A stretch of DNA of 64,000 bases from Micromonospora cabrerizensis (GTDB taxonomy: Bacteria > Actinomycetota > Actinomycetes > Mycobacteriales > Micromonosporaceae). The notes under the pieces are model-generated. The model saw only the letters and a program-made list of their open reading frames with translations. It did no database searches and was not told the origin of the DNA. This document shows positions 49,110-58,583 of the stretch, piece by piece; the first letter of the stretch is position 1, and every line of letters starts with the position of its first letter. The stretch lies in assembly GCF_022230955.1 (NCBI RefSeq), contig NZ_JAKKFI010000049.1:62001-126000 (forward strand). Direction: 5' to 3'. A program made the translations under genes and the position numbers.

Positions 49110-50495
49110 GTGTCTGATCTGTCCCAGATTGTGAAGGCGTACGACGTCCGAGGGACAGTGCCGGACCAGTGGGACGAGCGGACCGCCGAGGCGCTGGGAG
49201 CCGCGTTCACCCAGCTGCTCAACTCCACCGACGAGCCGGGTGACGCGGTTGTCGTCGGGTACGACATGCGGGCCACCTCGCCCGGCCTGGCCGCCGCGTT
49301 CGCCGCCGGCGTACGGGCCGAGGGGCGCTCGGTGATCGAGATCGGGCTCGCCTCCACCGACCTGCTCTACTTCGCCTCCGGCTCGCTCGACCTGCCCGGC
49401 GCGATGTTCACCGCCAGTCACAACCCCGCTCAGTACAACGGCATCAAGATGTGCCGCTCCGGTGCGCGCCCGATCGGCCAGGAGAGCGGTCTGACGGAGA
49501 TCCGGGACCGGGCCCAGGCCCTTCTGGACTCCGGCGAAACCCGTCCGGCCGGTGAGCCGACCCGGCCGGCCGAGCGACGGGACATGCTTCCCGACTACGC
49601 CGGCTACCTGCGCAAGCTGGTCGACCTCTCGGGCATCCGGCCGCTGAAGGTCGTCGTCGACGCCGGTAACGGGATGGGTGGCTTCACGGTCCCCACCGTG
49701 CTGGGTGACGCCGCCCTGTCGCCGTTGCCACTGGAGATCGTGCCGCTCTACTTCGAGCTGGACGGCAGCTTCCCCAACCACGAGGCCAACCCCCTGGACC
49801 CGGCCAACCTGGTGGACCTCCAGCGCGCGGTGGTCGAGCACGGTGCCGACATCGGGCTGGCCTTCGACGGTGACGCCGACCGGTGCTTCGTGGTGGACGA
49901 GCGCGGCGAGCCGGTCTCGCCGTCGGCGATCACCGCCCTCGTCGCCGCACGTGAGCTGGCCAAGCACCCGGGCTCCACCGTGATCCACGGCTTGATCACC
50001 TCCAGCGCGGTCGCGGAGATCATCCGTGAGCACGGCGGGCAGCCGGTCGTCGCCCGGGTCGGGCACTCCTTCATCAAGGCGGAGATGGCCCGCACCAATG
50101 CCGTCTTCGGCGGCGAGCACTCCGCGCACTACTACTTCCGCGACTTCTGGTTCGCCGACACCGGGATGCTCGCGGCGATGCACACGCTGGCCGCGTTGGG
50201 CGAGCAGTCGCTGCCGCTGTCCGTGATGGCCGGCGAGTTCGAGCGTTACGTCGCCTCGGGCGAGATCAACTCGACGGTCGCCGACCAGGCGGCGGCGGTG
50301 GCCGAGGTGCGGGCCGCGTACCCGGACGCGGTGGCCGACGAGATGGACGGCCTCACCCTGCGATTCCCCGACGGCGCGTGGTTCAACCTGCGCGCCTCCA
50401 ACACGGAGCCGCTGCTGCGGCTCAACGTCGAGGCGCCCACCCGGGATCGGATGGTCTCGCTCCGGGACGACGTGCTGGGCCGCGTTCGCCGATAA
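49110..50495 (+). CDS. manB: Phosphomannomutase / phosphoglucomutase
   Basis: The enzyme interconverts mannose-6- and mannose-1-phosphate. The 461-residue alpha-D-phosphohexomutase has all four motifs: the phosphoserine loop TASHNPAQYNGIKM, the Mg2+ loop FDGDADRC, the sugar loop GGEHSAHYYF and the phosphate loop RASNTEP. GTG at 49110 is preferred because AAGGAG is nine bases upstream; a GTG at 49101 is too close. It supplies ManC. It lies beside Trm112-like, SIS and manA genes, the same order as in mycobacteria. Confidence 0.93.
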   Translation: MSDLSQIVKAYDVRGTVPDQWDERTAEALGAAFTQLLNSTDEPGDAVVVGYDMRATSPGLAAAFAAGVRAEGRSVIEIGLASTDLLYFASGSLDLPGAMFTASHNPAQYNGIKMCRSGARPIGQESGLTEIRDRAQALLDSGETRPAGEPTRPAERRDMLPDYAGYLRKLVDLSGIRPLKVVVDAGNGMGGFTVPTVLGDAALSPLPLEIVPLYFELDGSFPNHEANPLDPANLVDLQRAVVEHGADIGLAFDGDADRCFVVDERGEPVSPSAITALVAARELAKHPGSTVIHGLITSSAVAEIIREHGGQPVVARVGHSFIKAEMARTNAVFGGEHSAHYYFRDFWFADTGMLAAMHTLAALGEQSLPLSVMAGEFERYVASGEINSTVADQAAAVAEVRAAYPDAVADEMDGLTLRFPDGAWFNLRASNTEPLLRLNVEAPTRDRMVSLRDDVLGRVRR

Positions 50496-50556
50496 GATCG
50501 CCTGCGCCGGTCGGCACCGCCGCCGGTGAAGCCGCACACGTGGAAGGAGCCGTGCC

Positions 50557-50742
50557 ATGGCCCTGGATCCGCAGTTGCTCGAGATTCTCGCCTGTCCGGA
50601 CACGCACCACGCCCCGCTCACCTATGACGCCGAGGCGCAGACGTTGACCTGCACGGAGTGCGGGCGGATCTTCGAGGTCCGCGACGACGTACCGGTGCTG
50701 TTGCTGGACGAGGCGCGCGGCGGCCCCGGGCAGCCGTCATGA
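50557..50742 (+). CDS. Trm112-family zinc-ribbon-like small protein
   Basis: The 61-residue Trm112-like protein has ACPDTHHAPLTY and TCTECGRIFEVRDDVPVLLL. One metal cysteine of the usual CPxC pair is replaced (CPDT), so three cysteines remain and metal binding may be altered. ATG at 50557 has AAGGAG upstream. The stop overlaps the SIS gene (ATGA). Family members serve methyltransferases as activators; here the role is unknown. Confidence 0.88.
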   Translation: MALDPQLLEILACPDTHHAPLTYDAEAQTLTCTECGRIFEVRDDVPVLLLDEARGGPGQPS

Positions 50743-51935
50743 TCGACGGTACGGCCGGGGTCAGCGGACGGCGCGATGCCGACGAGGCCCTGCTCGACAA
50801 CCCGGAGGCGCTGGCCGAGCGTGACCCGGGCGGCATGCTCCGGCACACGGCGTCGGCCGGTGCGCAGGTCCGCGAGAGCGCCGCACTGGCTGCCGAGGCG
50901 AACCTGGCGGTGCTCGCCGACGACGGGCGGCCCCGTGCCGTGGTCATCGCCGGCATCGGCACGGCGGGGCGTACCGGGGACGTGCTGGCCACTGTCGCGG
51001 GGCCGCGCTGCCCGGTCCCGATCATCGGGCACCGCAGCGCCGGGGTGCCCGGCTGGGTGGGCGCTGCCGACGTGGTGATCGCGGTGAGCGCGTCCGGTCG
51101 TAGCCCGGAGGCGCTCGGCGCGGCCGAGGCGGCGCACCGGCGTGGTGCCCGGCTGGTCGCCGTGGGTGCCCCCGACTCGCAGTTGCAGTCGATCGCCGAG
51201 CAGGCCCGGGCGCCGTTCATCCCGGTGCCCCGGCGTGCTCCGGCCCGGGCCAGCCTCTGGGCGCTCACCGTGCCGGTGCTGCTCGCGGCCCGTTCCCTCG
51301 GGCTCGTGAAGGTCAACGAGGCGGACCTGGCGGAGACGGCGGCCCGGCTCGACGCCGACGCCGACCGCTGCCGGTCGGCCGCCGAGTCGTTCGTCAACCC
51401 GGCGAAGTCGCTGGCCCTGGGCCTGGCCGGCTCGATTCCGATTGTCTGGGGCTCGTCCCCGCTGGCCACCGTGGCCGCCCGCCGGTTCGGCGACACCCTG
51501 TCGGCCAACGCCCGCTACCCGGTGGTCACCGGAGCGCTCGGTGAGGCCGGTCGGGGTCGGGTCGGTCTGCTCGACGGTGTCTTCGGCGGCCTGGCCGAGG
51601 GCGAGCGGGACATCTTCGCCGACCCGGCCGAGGACGACGGCGAGGGCACCCGGCTGCGGTTGGTGCTGCTGCGCGACGGCGGGCTCAACGCCGAGGACGA
51701 CACCGACGAGCCCCTCGCCGTCGAGGAGCGCCGCGCGGACGCGGTGCAGACCCTCGCCGAGCGCCGTGGTGTGCGGTGCGACGTGGTGACCGCCGAGGGT
51801 GGCTCCGCGTTGGAGCGCCTGGCCTCGCTGATCGCGGTCCCGGATTTCGCCTCGGTCTACCTTGCTCTGGCCCATGGACTTGACCCGATGGCCGTGCCGG
51901 CCATCACCGAGATGAAGGAGCTTTCGAACCAGTGA
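50739..51935 (+). CDS. SIS-domain protein (phosphosugar-binding)
   Basis: The 398-residue protein has a sugar-isomerase (SIS) fold: VVIAVSASGRSPEALGAAEA is the phosphosugar-binding loop, and GIGTAGRTGDVLAT is near the N-terminus. The second half (IPIVWGSSPLATVAARRFGD) resembles bifunctional phosphoglucose/phosphomannose isomerases. ATG at 50739 overlaps the Trm112 stop. It is syntenic with the SIS protein between manA and manB in mycobacteria, which suggests a part in mannose-phosphate supply. Confidence 0.88.
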   Translation: MIDGTAGVSGRRDADEALLDNPEALAERDPGGMLRHTASAGAQVRESAALAAEANLAVLADDGRPRAVVIAGIGTAGRTGDVLATVAGPRCPVPIIGHRSAGVPGWVGAADVVIAVSASGRSPEALGAAEAAHRRGARLVAVGAPDSQLQSIAEQARAPFIPVPRRAPARASLWALTVPVLLAARSLGLVKVNEADLAETAARLDADADRCRSAAESFVNPAKSLALGLAGSIPIVWGSSPLATVAARRFGDTLSANARYPVVTGALGEAGRGRVGLLDGVFGGLAEGERDIFADPAEDDGEGTRLRLVLLRDGGLNAEDDTDEPLAVEERRADAVQTLAERRGVRCDVVTAEGGSALERLASLIAVPDFASVYLALAHGLDPMAVPAITEMKELSNQ

Positions 51936-52002
51936 ACGCACGCAGGGGGCGGCGCGTCATGCGCGGACCGGTCGGCTTCGCACGGCGAAGCGGAGCGGTG
52001 GC

Positions 52003-53010
52003 ATGAGCGCCAACGGTGGGACGAAGGCGATTGTCGCCGCCCTGCTGGCCAACATCGGCATCGCCGTCACCAAGTTCATTGCGTTCCTGCTCTCCGGCTC
52101 GTCGTCGATGTTGGCCGAGGCGGTCCACTCGGTCGCCGACTCCGGCAACCAGGGCCTGCTGCTGCTCGGCGGTAAGCGGGCCAAGCGGGCGGCTACCCCG
52201 GAACACCCGTTCGGGTACGGCCGGGAGCGCTACATCTACGCGTTCATCGTGTCCATCGTGCTGTTCAGCATCGGCGGCCTGTTCGCGCTGTACGAGGCGT
52301 ACCACAAGTGGGGCCACAAGGGCGGCATCGAGTCCTGGCACTGGTTGCCGGTGGTGGTGCTGGTGACGGCGATCATCTTGGAGTCGTTTTCCTTCCGGAC
52401 CGCCATCAAGGAGTCCAACCACGTCCGGGGCAACCAGTCCTGGGTGCGCTTCATCCGCCGGGCCAAGGCGCCCGAGCTGCCGGTGGTGCTGCTGGAGGAC
52501 TTCGGTGCCCTGGTCGGTCTGGTGTTCGCGCTCTTCGGCGTCAGCATGACCCTGATCACCGGCAACGGCCGGTGGGACGCCGCCGGCACCGCGATGATCG
52601 GCGTGCTGCTCGTGGTCATCGCCGTCGTGCTGGCCATCGAGACGAAGAGCCTGCTGCTCGGTGAGGGCGCCGAGGCGTCCGACCTTGCCGCCATCGAGCG
52701 GGCTGTCACCGACGGCCCCGAGGTGGAGCGGATCATCCACATGAAGACGCTCTACCTGGGGCCGGAAGAGCTGATGGTGGCCGCGAAGATCGGCGTGCCG
52801 AGCTGCGAGAGCGCCCAGGACCTGGCCCGGGGCATCAACGCCGTGGAGGCGCGGATCCGCGCTGCGGTGCCGACCGCCCGGGTGATCTACCTGGAGCCGG
52901 ACATCTACAGCGCCGCCGCGGCCGAGGCCGGCACCGGCGCCGCCGCCGACACCGCCGTGCCCCAGCCGCAGGACGGGTCGGGCGAGGCGGCCGCGCGGCC
53001 CGGGGGTTGA
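52003..53010 (+). CDS. Cation diffusion facilitator (CDF) transporter
   Basis: The 335-residue CDF-family metal exporter has about five to six spans. The metal-site pattern HSVADSGNQ is in span 2 and LLEDFGALVGL in span 5. A C-terminal cytoplasmic domain (TLYLGPEELMVAAKIGVP) is followed by an Ala-rich tail. The ATG follows CGGAGCGG. It lies between the SIS protein and manA, in the operon direction, but has no clear link to sugar metabolism. The metal (Zn, Mn, Co or Fe) cannot be told. Confidence 0.9.
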   Translation: MSANGGTKAIVAALLANIGIAVTKFIAFLLSGSSSMLAEAVHSVADSGNQGLLLLGGKRAKRAATPEHPFGYGRERYIYAFIVSIVLFSIGGLFALYEAYHKWGHKGGIESWHWLPVVVLVTAIILESFSFRTAIKESNHVRGNQSWVRFIRRAKAPELPVVLLEDFGALVGLVFALFGVSMTLITGNGRWDAAGTAMIGVLLVVIAVVLAIETKSLLLGEGAEASDLAAIERAVTDGPEVERIIHMKTLYLGPEELMVAAKIGVPSCESAQDLARGINAVEARIRAAVPTARVIYLEPDIYSAAAAEAGTGAAADTAVPQPQDGSGEAAARPGG

Positions 53011-53013
53011 CGG

Positions 53014-54177
53014 GTGGAGCCACTGTACGGACCGATCCGCGACTACGCCTGGGGGTCTCGTTCGGCCATCGCTCTCCTCCAGGGGCGGTCGGTGCCCAGC
53101 GAGGGGCCGGAGGCGGAGCTGTGGTTGGGCGCCCACCCGGGCGCCCCGGCGAGCGTGGCGCGTGCCGGTCTGCGGGTGAGCCTCTGTGACCTGGTGCGGG
53201 ACGAGCCCGGGCAGTGGCTCGGGCAGCGGGTGTCCGAGCGGTTCGGCGATCGTCTGCCGTTCCTGCTCAAGGTCCTCGCGGCCGACGCTCCGCTGAGCCT
53301 CCAGGCTCATCCGGACGCCGAGCAGGCCCGGGCCGGCTTCGCGGCACAGGCCGGGCGTCCCGAGGGGGAGCGCAACTACTCCGACCCGCACCACAAGCCG
53401 GAGTTGCTGGTCGCACTCACGCCGTTCGAGGCGCTGTGCGGCTTCCGGGACCCGGCGGAGTCGGCGGAGGCGCTCGCCGCGTTCGGCGTACCGGCGTTGG
53501 CGCCGGTGGTCGCCGCGTTGCGGTCCGGGCCGGAGGGGCTGCGGTCGGCGGTACGGACGTTGCTCGGCTGGCCGGTGCCGCAGCGCGACGAGTTGTTGGG
53601 CGCGGTGCTGGCGTCGTCGGCCGACGGCCCGGACGCGGAGCTGGTCCGCCGGCTGGCCAAGGCCTACCCGGCCGATCCGGGCGCGCTGGTGGCGCTGCTG
53701 CTGCACCACGTGCGACTGGTCGCGGGCGAGGGGATCTGGATGCCGGCCGGCAACCTGCACGCCTACCTGAGCGGCTGCGGGGTGGAGATCATGGCGGCCA
53801 GTGACAACGTGCTGCGCGGTGGTCTGACCCCGAAGCGGGTGGACGTCGACGAGTTGCTGCGGGTGCTGCGCTTCGAGGTGCTCGACGACCCGGTGCGGGC
53901 CGCGCAGCCGGTGGGTCCGGGTGTGGACTGGTGGCCCGTGCCGGTGGACGACTTCGCGCTGCACCGGGTGCGGGTCGGCGGCGAGGTGCCCTCGGTCACG
54001 CTGCCGCTGCCCGGTCCCCGGGTGGTGCTCTGCGGTAGCGGTTCGATCACCGTGGACGATGGCGCCGGTGCGGTGACGCTCGTGTCCGGCGAGGCGGCGA
54101 TCGGCACGGCGGCTGGTGAGCCGTTGCGGGTCAGCGGCGCCGGTGAGGCGTACGTGGCGACGTCGGGTCTGCGCTGA
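53014..54177 (+). CDS. manA: Mannose-6-phosphate isomerase, class I
   Basis: ManA links fructose-6-phosphate and mannose-6-phosphate. The 387-residue cupin enzyme has the zinc-binding QAHPDAEQA and DPHHKPELLVAL motifs, plus GIWMPAGNLHAYLSG and RGGLTPKRVDVDELL. GTG at 53014 is three bases after the CDF stop. The last ~100 residues are the second cupin part. It completes the set manA-manB-manC for GDP-mannose. Confidence 0.93.
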   Translation: MEPLYGPIRDYAWGSRSAIALLQGRSVPSEGPEAELWLGAHPGAPASVARAGLRVSLCDLVRDEPGQWLGQRVSERFGDRLPFLLKVLAADAPLSLQAHPDAEQARAGFAAQAGRPEGERNYSDPHHKPELLVALTPFEALCGFRDPAESAEALAAFGVPALAPVVAALRSGPEGLRSAVRTLLGWPVPQRDELLGAVLASSADGPDAELVRRLAKAYPADPGALVALLLHHVRLVAGEGIWMPAGNLHAYLSGCGVEIMAASDNVLRGGLTPKRVDVDELLRVLRFEVLDDPVRAAQPVGPGVDWWPVPVDDFALHRVRVGGEVPSVTLPLPGPRVVLCGSGSITVDDGAGAVTLVSGEAAIGTAAGEPLRVSGAGEAYVATSGLR

Positions 54178-54456
54178 CGCGCACGCCCAGCAACGACACA
54201 AGTCCGACTTTCCCGGAATAGCTTGACGTCACCCTGCCTGAGTGTGACTCTATGAGTACGCAGCGTTATCGCGACGACGGTCCGAGAACGTGCGGGGAAC
54301 CAAACCGGGGGGATGCACGGGGCGGGCGGGACGTGGGCGGGTAAGTCCGTCCATCACCGACCGCCCCGTGCGCTGTCCGCGGCCCGTCCCCGGGTGCCCA
54401 TCGCCAGCGCGCGTATGGTGGAGGGTCGGCGCAGACATCGTTCGACAGGAGCTTTC
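54178..54456 (+). promoter_or_regulatory. sahH promoter and long leader
   Basis: TTGACG at 54223-54228 is a plausible -35 box; a -10 box is less clear (near 54246-54253). A leader of about 200 bases follows. In it, CGGGGAACCAAACCGGGG (about 54294-54311) is closed by GTGC/GCAC and recalls the c-di-AMP (ydaO-type) riboswitch core, but the rest of that fold was not found. Several GC-rich helices are possible downstream. No gene is seen here. Confidence 0.35.
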
Positions 54457-55956
<1,500 letters not shown>

Positions 55957-55968
55957 TCGACGATAAGG

Positions 55969-56000
55969 GACCGGGTCGGCTGTTCGCAGCCGGCCCGGTC
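55969..56000 (+). terminator. sahH terminator hairpin with TTCG loop
   Basis: A 14-bp stem (GACCGGGTCGGCTG / CAGCCGGCCCGGTC, one G-T pair) with a stable TTCG loop starts 13 bases after the sahH stop. Confidence 0.9.
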
Positions 56001-56028
56001 TCGTCGTTTCCGACATCAGGACCGGAGG

Positions 56029-56128
56029 CTCAAGGCGCGGCGGCCTCAAGGCGCGGCGGCCTCAAGGCGCGGCGGCCTCAAGGCGCGGCGGCCTCAAGGC
56101 GGGGCGGCCTCAAGGCGCGGCGCGCTCA
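56029..56128. repeat. 16-bp tandem repeat, about six copies
   Basis: The unit CTCAAGGCGCGGCGGC starts at 56029, 56045, 56061, 56077, 56093 and 56109; a diverged seventh begins at 56125. That last unit holds the stop codon of the reverse-strand small membrane protein (TGAGCGCGCCGCGCC when read on that strand), so the array extends from the gene's end. Confidence 0.92.
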
Positions 56129-56284
56129 GCCCGCCCGGGGGCCGCGCCGGGTGGGGCGGAACCACGTCCAGGCGCACCAGATCAGCCAGCCGACCGACAC
56201 GAGGGTGGCCAGTGCCCGCATGTGCAGCGCGCTGAGCAGCAGCACGACGGCCAGCACCGCAAGCCACGGCAGGAATGCCTTCAC
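56126..56284 (-). CDS. Small two-span membrane protein
   Basis: The 52-residue protein has two hydrophobic segments (FLPWLAVLAVVLLLSAL and LATLVSVGWLIWCAW) and a basic tail (RPTRRGPRAG). GTG at 56284 gives a natural start at the first membrane segment; a longer frame begins at 56341. Function unknown. Its 3' end merges into the 16-bp repeat array. Confidence 0.62.
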   Translation of the reverse strand: MKAFLPWLAVLAVVLLLSALHMRALATLVSVGWLIWCAWTWFRPTRRGPRAG

Positions 56285-56462
56285 GGCGGGGATCCTGCCA
56301 CAGTCGAACGGGGTGCTCCGCCTTCCGAGCGGGAGGACCACGCCCGCTGGGCGTCACGGCGTCGGCGGCTGGAGGCCGAAGAGCCTGGTCACTGGGCACG
56401 TGAGCTTGTCGCGATCGACTTGACGCCAGCCCCGAGCGGGAGGAAGGTATGCCTGCCCTAAG

Positions 56463-56481
56463 TCAGTTGAGGCGTGCCTAA
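56463..56481 (+). promoter_or_regulatory. Candidate IdeR/DtxR iron box before efeUOB
   Basis: Read on the reverse strand, TTAGGCACGCCTCAACTGA matches about 13 of 19 positions of the DtxR/IdeR consensus. It lies 18 bases before the efeU start, close to a TTGACG (56420-56425) that could be the -35 box. The site would repress iron uptake when iron is plentiful. Confidence 0.55.
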
Positions 56482-56498
56482 TCAACTCGGAGCCCCGG

Positions 56499-57401
56499 AT
56501 GTTCGCCACCTACCTGATCGGTCTGCGGGAAGGCCTGGAGGCCACCCTGGTGGTCAGCATCCTGGTCGCCTTCCTGGTGAAGTCGCAGCGCCGGGACCGG
56601 TTGCCCCAGGTCTGGGCCGGCGTCGGTCTGGCCGTCGTGCTCTCGGTGCTCGTCGGCTGGCTGATCGAGTACACGTCGACCTCGGTGCTGGCCCGTTCCG
56701 AGGACCGCGAGCTGTTCGAGGCGATCACCTCCGTCGCCGCCGTGGTCTTCGTCACCTGGATGATCTTCTGGATGCGCCGGGCCGCCCGGACCATCGCCGG
56801 TGAGCTGCGGGGCAAGCTCACCGAGGCGCTGGCCGTCGGGTCGCTCGCCGTCGCCGGCATGGCCTTCCTCGCGGTGATCCGCGAGGGCCTGGAGACTGCC
56901 CTGATCTTCTACTCGGCCGCCCAGGGCGCGGCCGGCGACAGTGGGCCGCTGCTCGCGTTGATCGGCGGCATCGTCACCGCCGTGGTGCTCGGCGTGCTGC
57001 TCTACGCCAGCGCCCTGCGGATCAACCTCAGCACGTTCTTCACCTGGACCGGCGCGCTGCTGATCCTGGTCGCCGCCGGCATCCTCAAGTACGGCGTACA
57101 CGACTTCCAGGAGGCCGGCGTCCTGCCCGGCCTGAACCACCTGGCCTTCGACATCACCAGCACGCTCGACCCGACCACCTGGTACGCCGCCCTGCTCGCC
57201 GGCATGTTCAACGTGACTCCCGCGCCCACCGTGCTGGAGACCATCGCCTGGATCGGGTACGCCGTACCCGTGCTCCTGCTGTTCCTGCGACCGGCCCGGC
57301 GTACGCCGGCACCCACCGCGACCACCACCGTCACCGAGCGCGGGGCCGACACCGGCACCGGCACCGAGGCCGAGGCGGCGTCCACGCCGCAGCGTGCCTG
57401 A
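56499..57401 (+). CDS. efeU: Iron permease EfeU (FTR1 family)
   Basis: The 300-residue, about seven-span iron permease has two REGLE iron-exchange motifs: GLREGLEATLVV in span 1 and IREGLETALIF in span 4. The C-terminal ~40 residues are a hydrophilic Thr/Ala-rich tail. ATG at 56499 has CGGAG seven bases upstream. It heads the EfeUOB operon, 23 bases before efeO. A candidate iron box lies just upstream. Confidence 0.95.
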   Translation: MFATYLIGLREGLEATLVVSILVAFLVKSQRRDRLPQVWAGVGLAVVLSVLVGWLIEYTSTSVLARSEDRELFEAITSVAAVVFVTWMIFWMRRAARTIAGELRGKLTEALAVGSLAVAGMAFLAVIREGLETALIFYSAAQGAAGDSGPLLALIGGIVTAVVLGVLLYASALRINLSTFFTWTGALLILVAAGILKYGVHDFQEAGVLPGLNHLAFDITSTLDPTTWYAALLAGMFNVTPAPTVLETIAWIGYAVPVLLLFLRPARRTPAPTATTTVTERGADTGTGTEAEAASTPQRA

Positions 57402-57424
57402 CTCCACGAGGAGAGACAGCTCAG

Positions 57425-58558
57425 ATGCGTACCACCCAGTTCTTCGCGCTGGCCGCCGCCGGCGTGCTGGCGACGGCCGGTCTGGCCGCCTGCTCCGACT
57501 CCGGCAAGGGTGACTCGGCCGCGACCGGCGGACCGATCGTGGTCAAGGCCAGCGACACCGCCTGCGAGGTCGGCACGACCGACCTGGGCGCCGGCACCGC
57601 CACCTTCAAGATCACCAACTCGGGTGCGAAGGTGACCGAGTTCTACGTGTACGCCGAGGGCGACCGCGTGCTCGGCGAGGTGGAGAACATCGCCCCCGGG
57701 CTCAGCCGTGAGCTGCACGTGGAGCTGCCGGCCGGCACGTACCAGACGGCCTGCAAGCCCGGGATGAGCGGCAAGGGCATCCGGGGTGCGCTCAAGGTCA
57801 GCGGGTCGGCGCAGCCGCTCACCGCCGACGCCGCGCTCGGTGACGCCACCGACAACTACCAGCGCTACGTCAAGAGCCAGACCACCGCGCTGCTCGACAA
57901 GACCGAGGAGTTCGTCGGCGCGGTCAAGGCCGGCGACGTCGCCAAGGCCAAGGCGCTCTACCCGGTCGCCCGCACCTACTGGGAGCGGATCGAGCCGGTG
58001 GCCGAGATCTTCGGTGACCTCGACCCCAAGATCGACGGCCGCGAGGAGGTCATCGAGGAGGGGATGGAGTTCACCGGCTTCCACCGGATCGAGAAGGACC
58101 TCTGGGAGTCCGGCGACATCAGCAAGGACGGCCCGATCGCCGACCGGCTGCTGGTCGACGTCAAGGAGATCGTGGCCAAGGCCAACGCCGAGAAGCTCTC
58201 CCCGCTCCAGCTCGCCAACGGCGCGAAGGAGCTGCTCGACGAGGTGGCCAGCGGCAAGATCACCGGCGAGGAGGACCGCTACTCGCACACCGACCTGTGG
58301 GACTTCGCCGCCAACCTGGAGGGTTCGAAGGCCGCCGTGTCCGCCCTCCGCCCGGCGCTGCAACAGCGCGCACCGGAGCTGGTCACGCAGCTGGACACCG
58401 AGTTCGCCAACGTGGAGACGCTGCTCGGCAAGCACCGCGACGGCGACGGGTGGAAGCTGCACACCGCGTTGAGCAAGGCCGAGCTCAAGGAGCTCTCCGA
58501 CGGGATCAACGCGCTCGCCGAGCCGATCAGCAAGGTCGCCGCGGCCGTCGCGAAGTGA
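57425..58558 (+). CDS. efeO: EfeO iron-uptake lipoprotein (cupredoxin plus M75 domain)
   Basis: The 377-residue lipoprotein has lipobox LAAC with C23. An N-terminal cupredoxin-like domain spans ~40-125 and contains FYVYAEGDRVLGEVENIAPG. The C-terminal M75/imelysin domain has H220-R-I-E223 (GFHRIEKDLW), the HxxE metal motif. It binds iron outside the membrane and passes it to EfeU. Only 25 bases separate it from efeB, so the operon is complete. Confidence 0.94.
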   Translation: MRTTQFFALAAAGVLATAGLAACSDSGKGDSAATGGPIVVKASDTACEVGTTDLGAGTATFKITNSGAKVTEFYVYAEGDRVLGEVENIAPGLSRELHVELPAGTYQTACKPGMSGKGIRGALKVSGSAQPLTADAALGDATDNYQRYVKSQTTALLDKTEEFVGAVKAGDVAKAKALYPVARTYWERIEPVAEIFGDLDPKIDGREEVIEEGMEFTGFHRIEKDLWESGDISKDGPIADRLLVDVKEIVAKANAEKLSPLQLANGAKELLDEVASGKITGEEDRYSHTDLWDFAANLEGSKAAVSALRPALQQRAPELVTQLDTEFANVETLLGKHRDGDGWKLHTALSKAELKELSDGINALAEPISKVAAAVAK

Positions 58559-58583
58559 CCTTCTGGCAGAAAGAGTCGAGTCG

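Noticed and set aside
54223..54456. SAH riboswitch upstream of sahH
   Set aside because: The conserved SAH-riboswitch core was not seen; only a weak ydaO-like segment remains.
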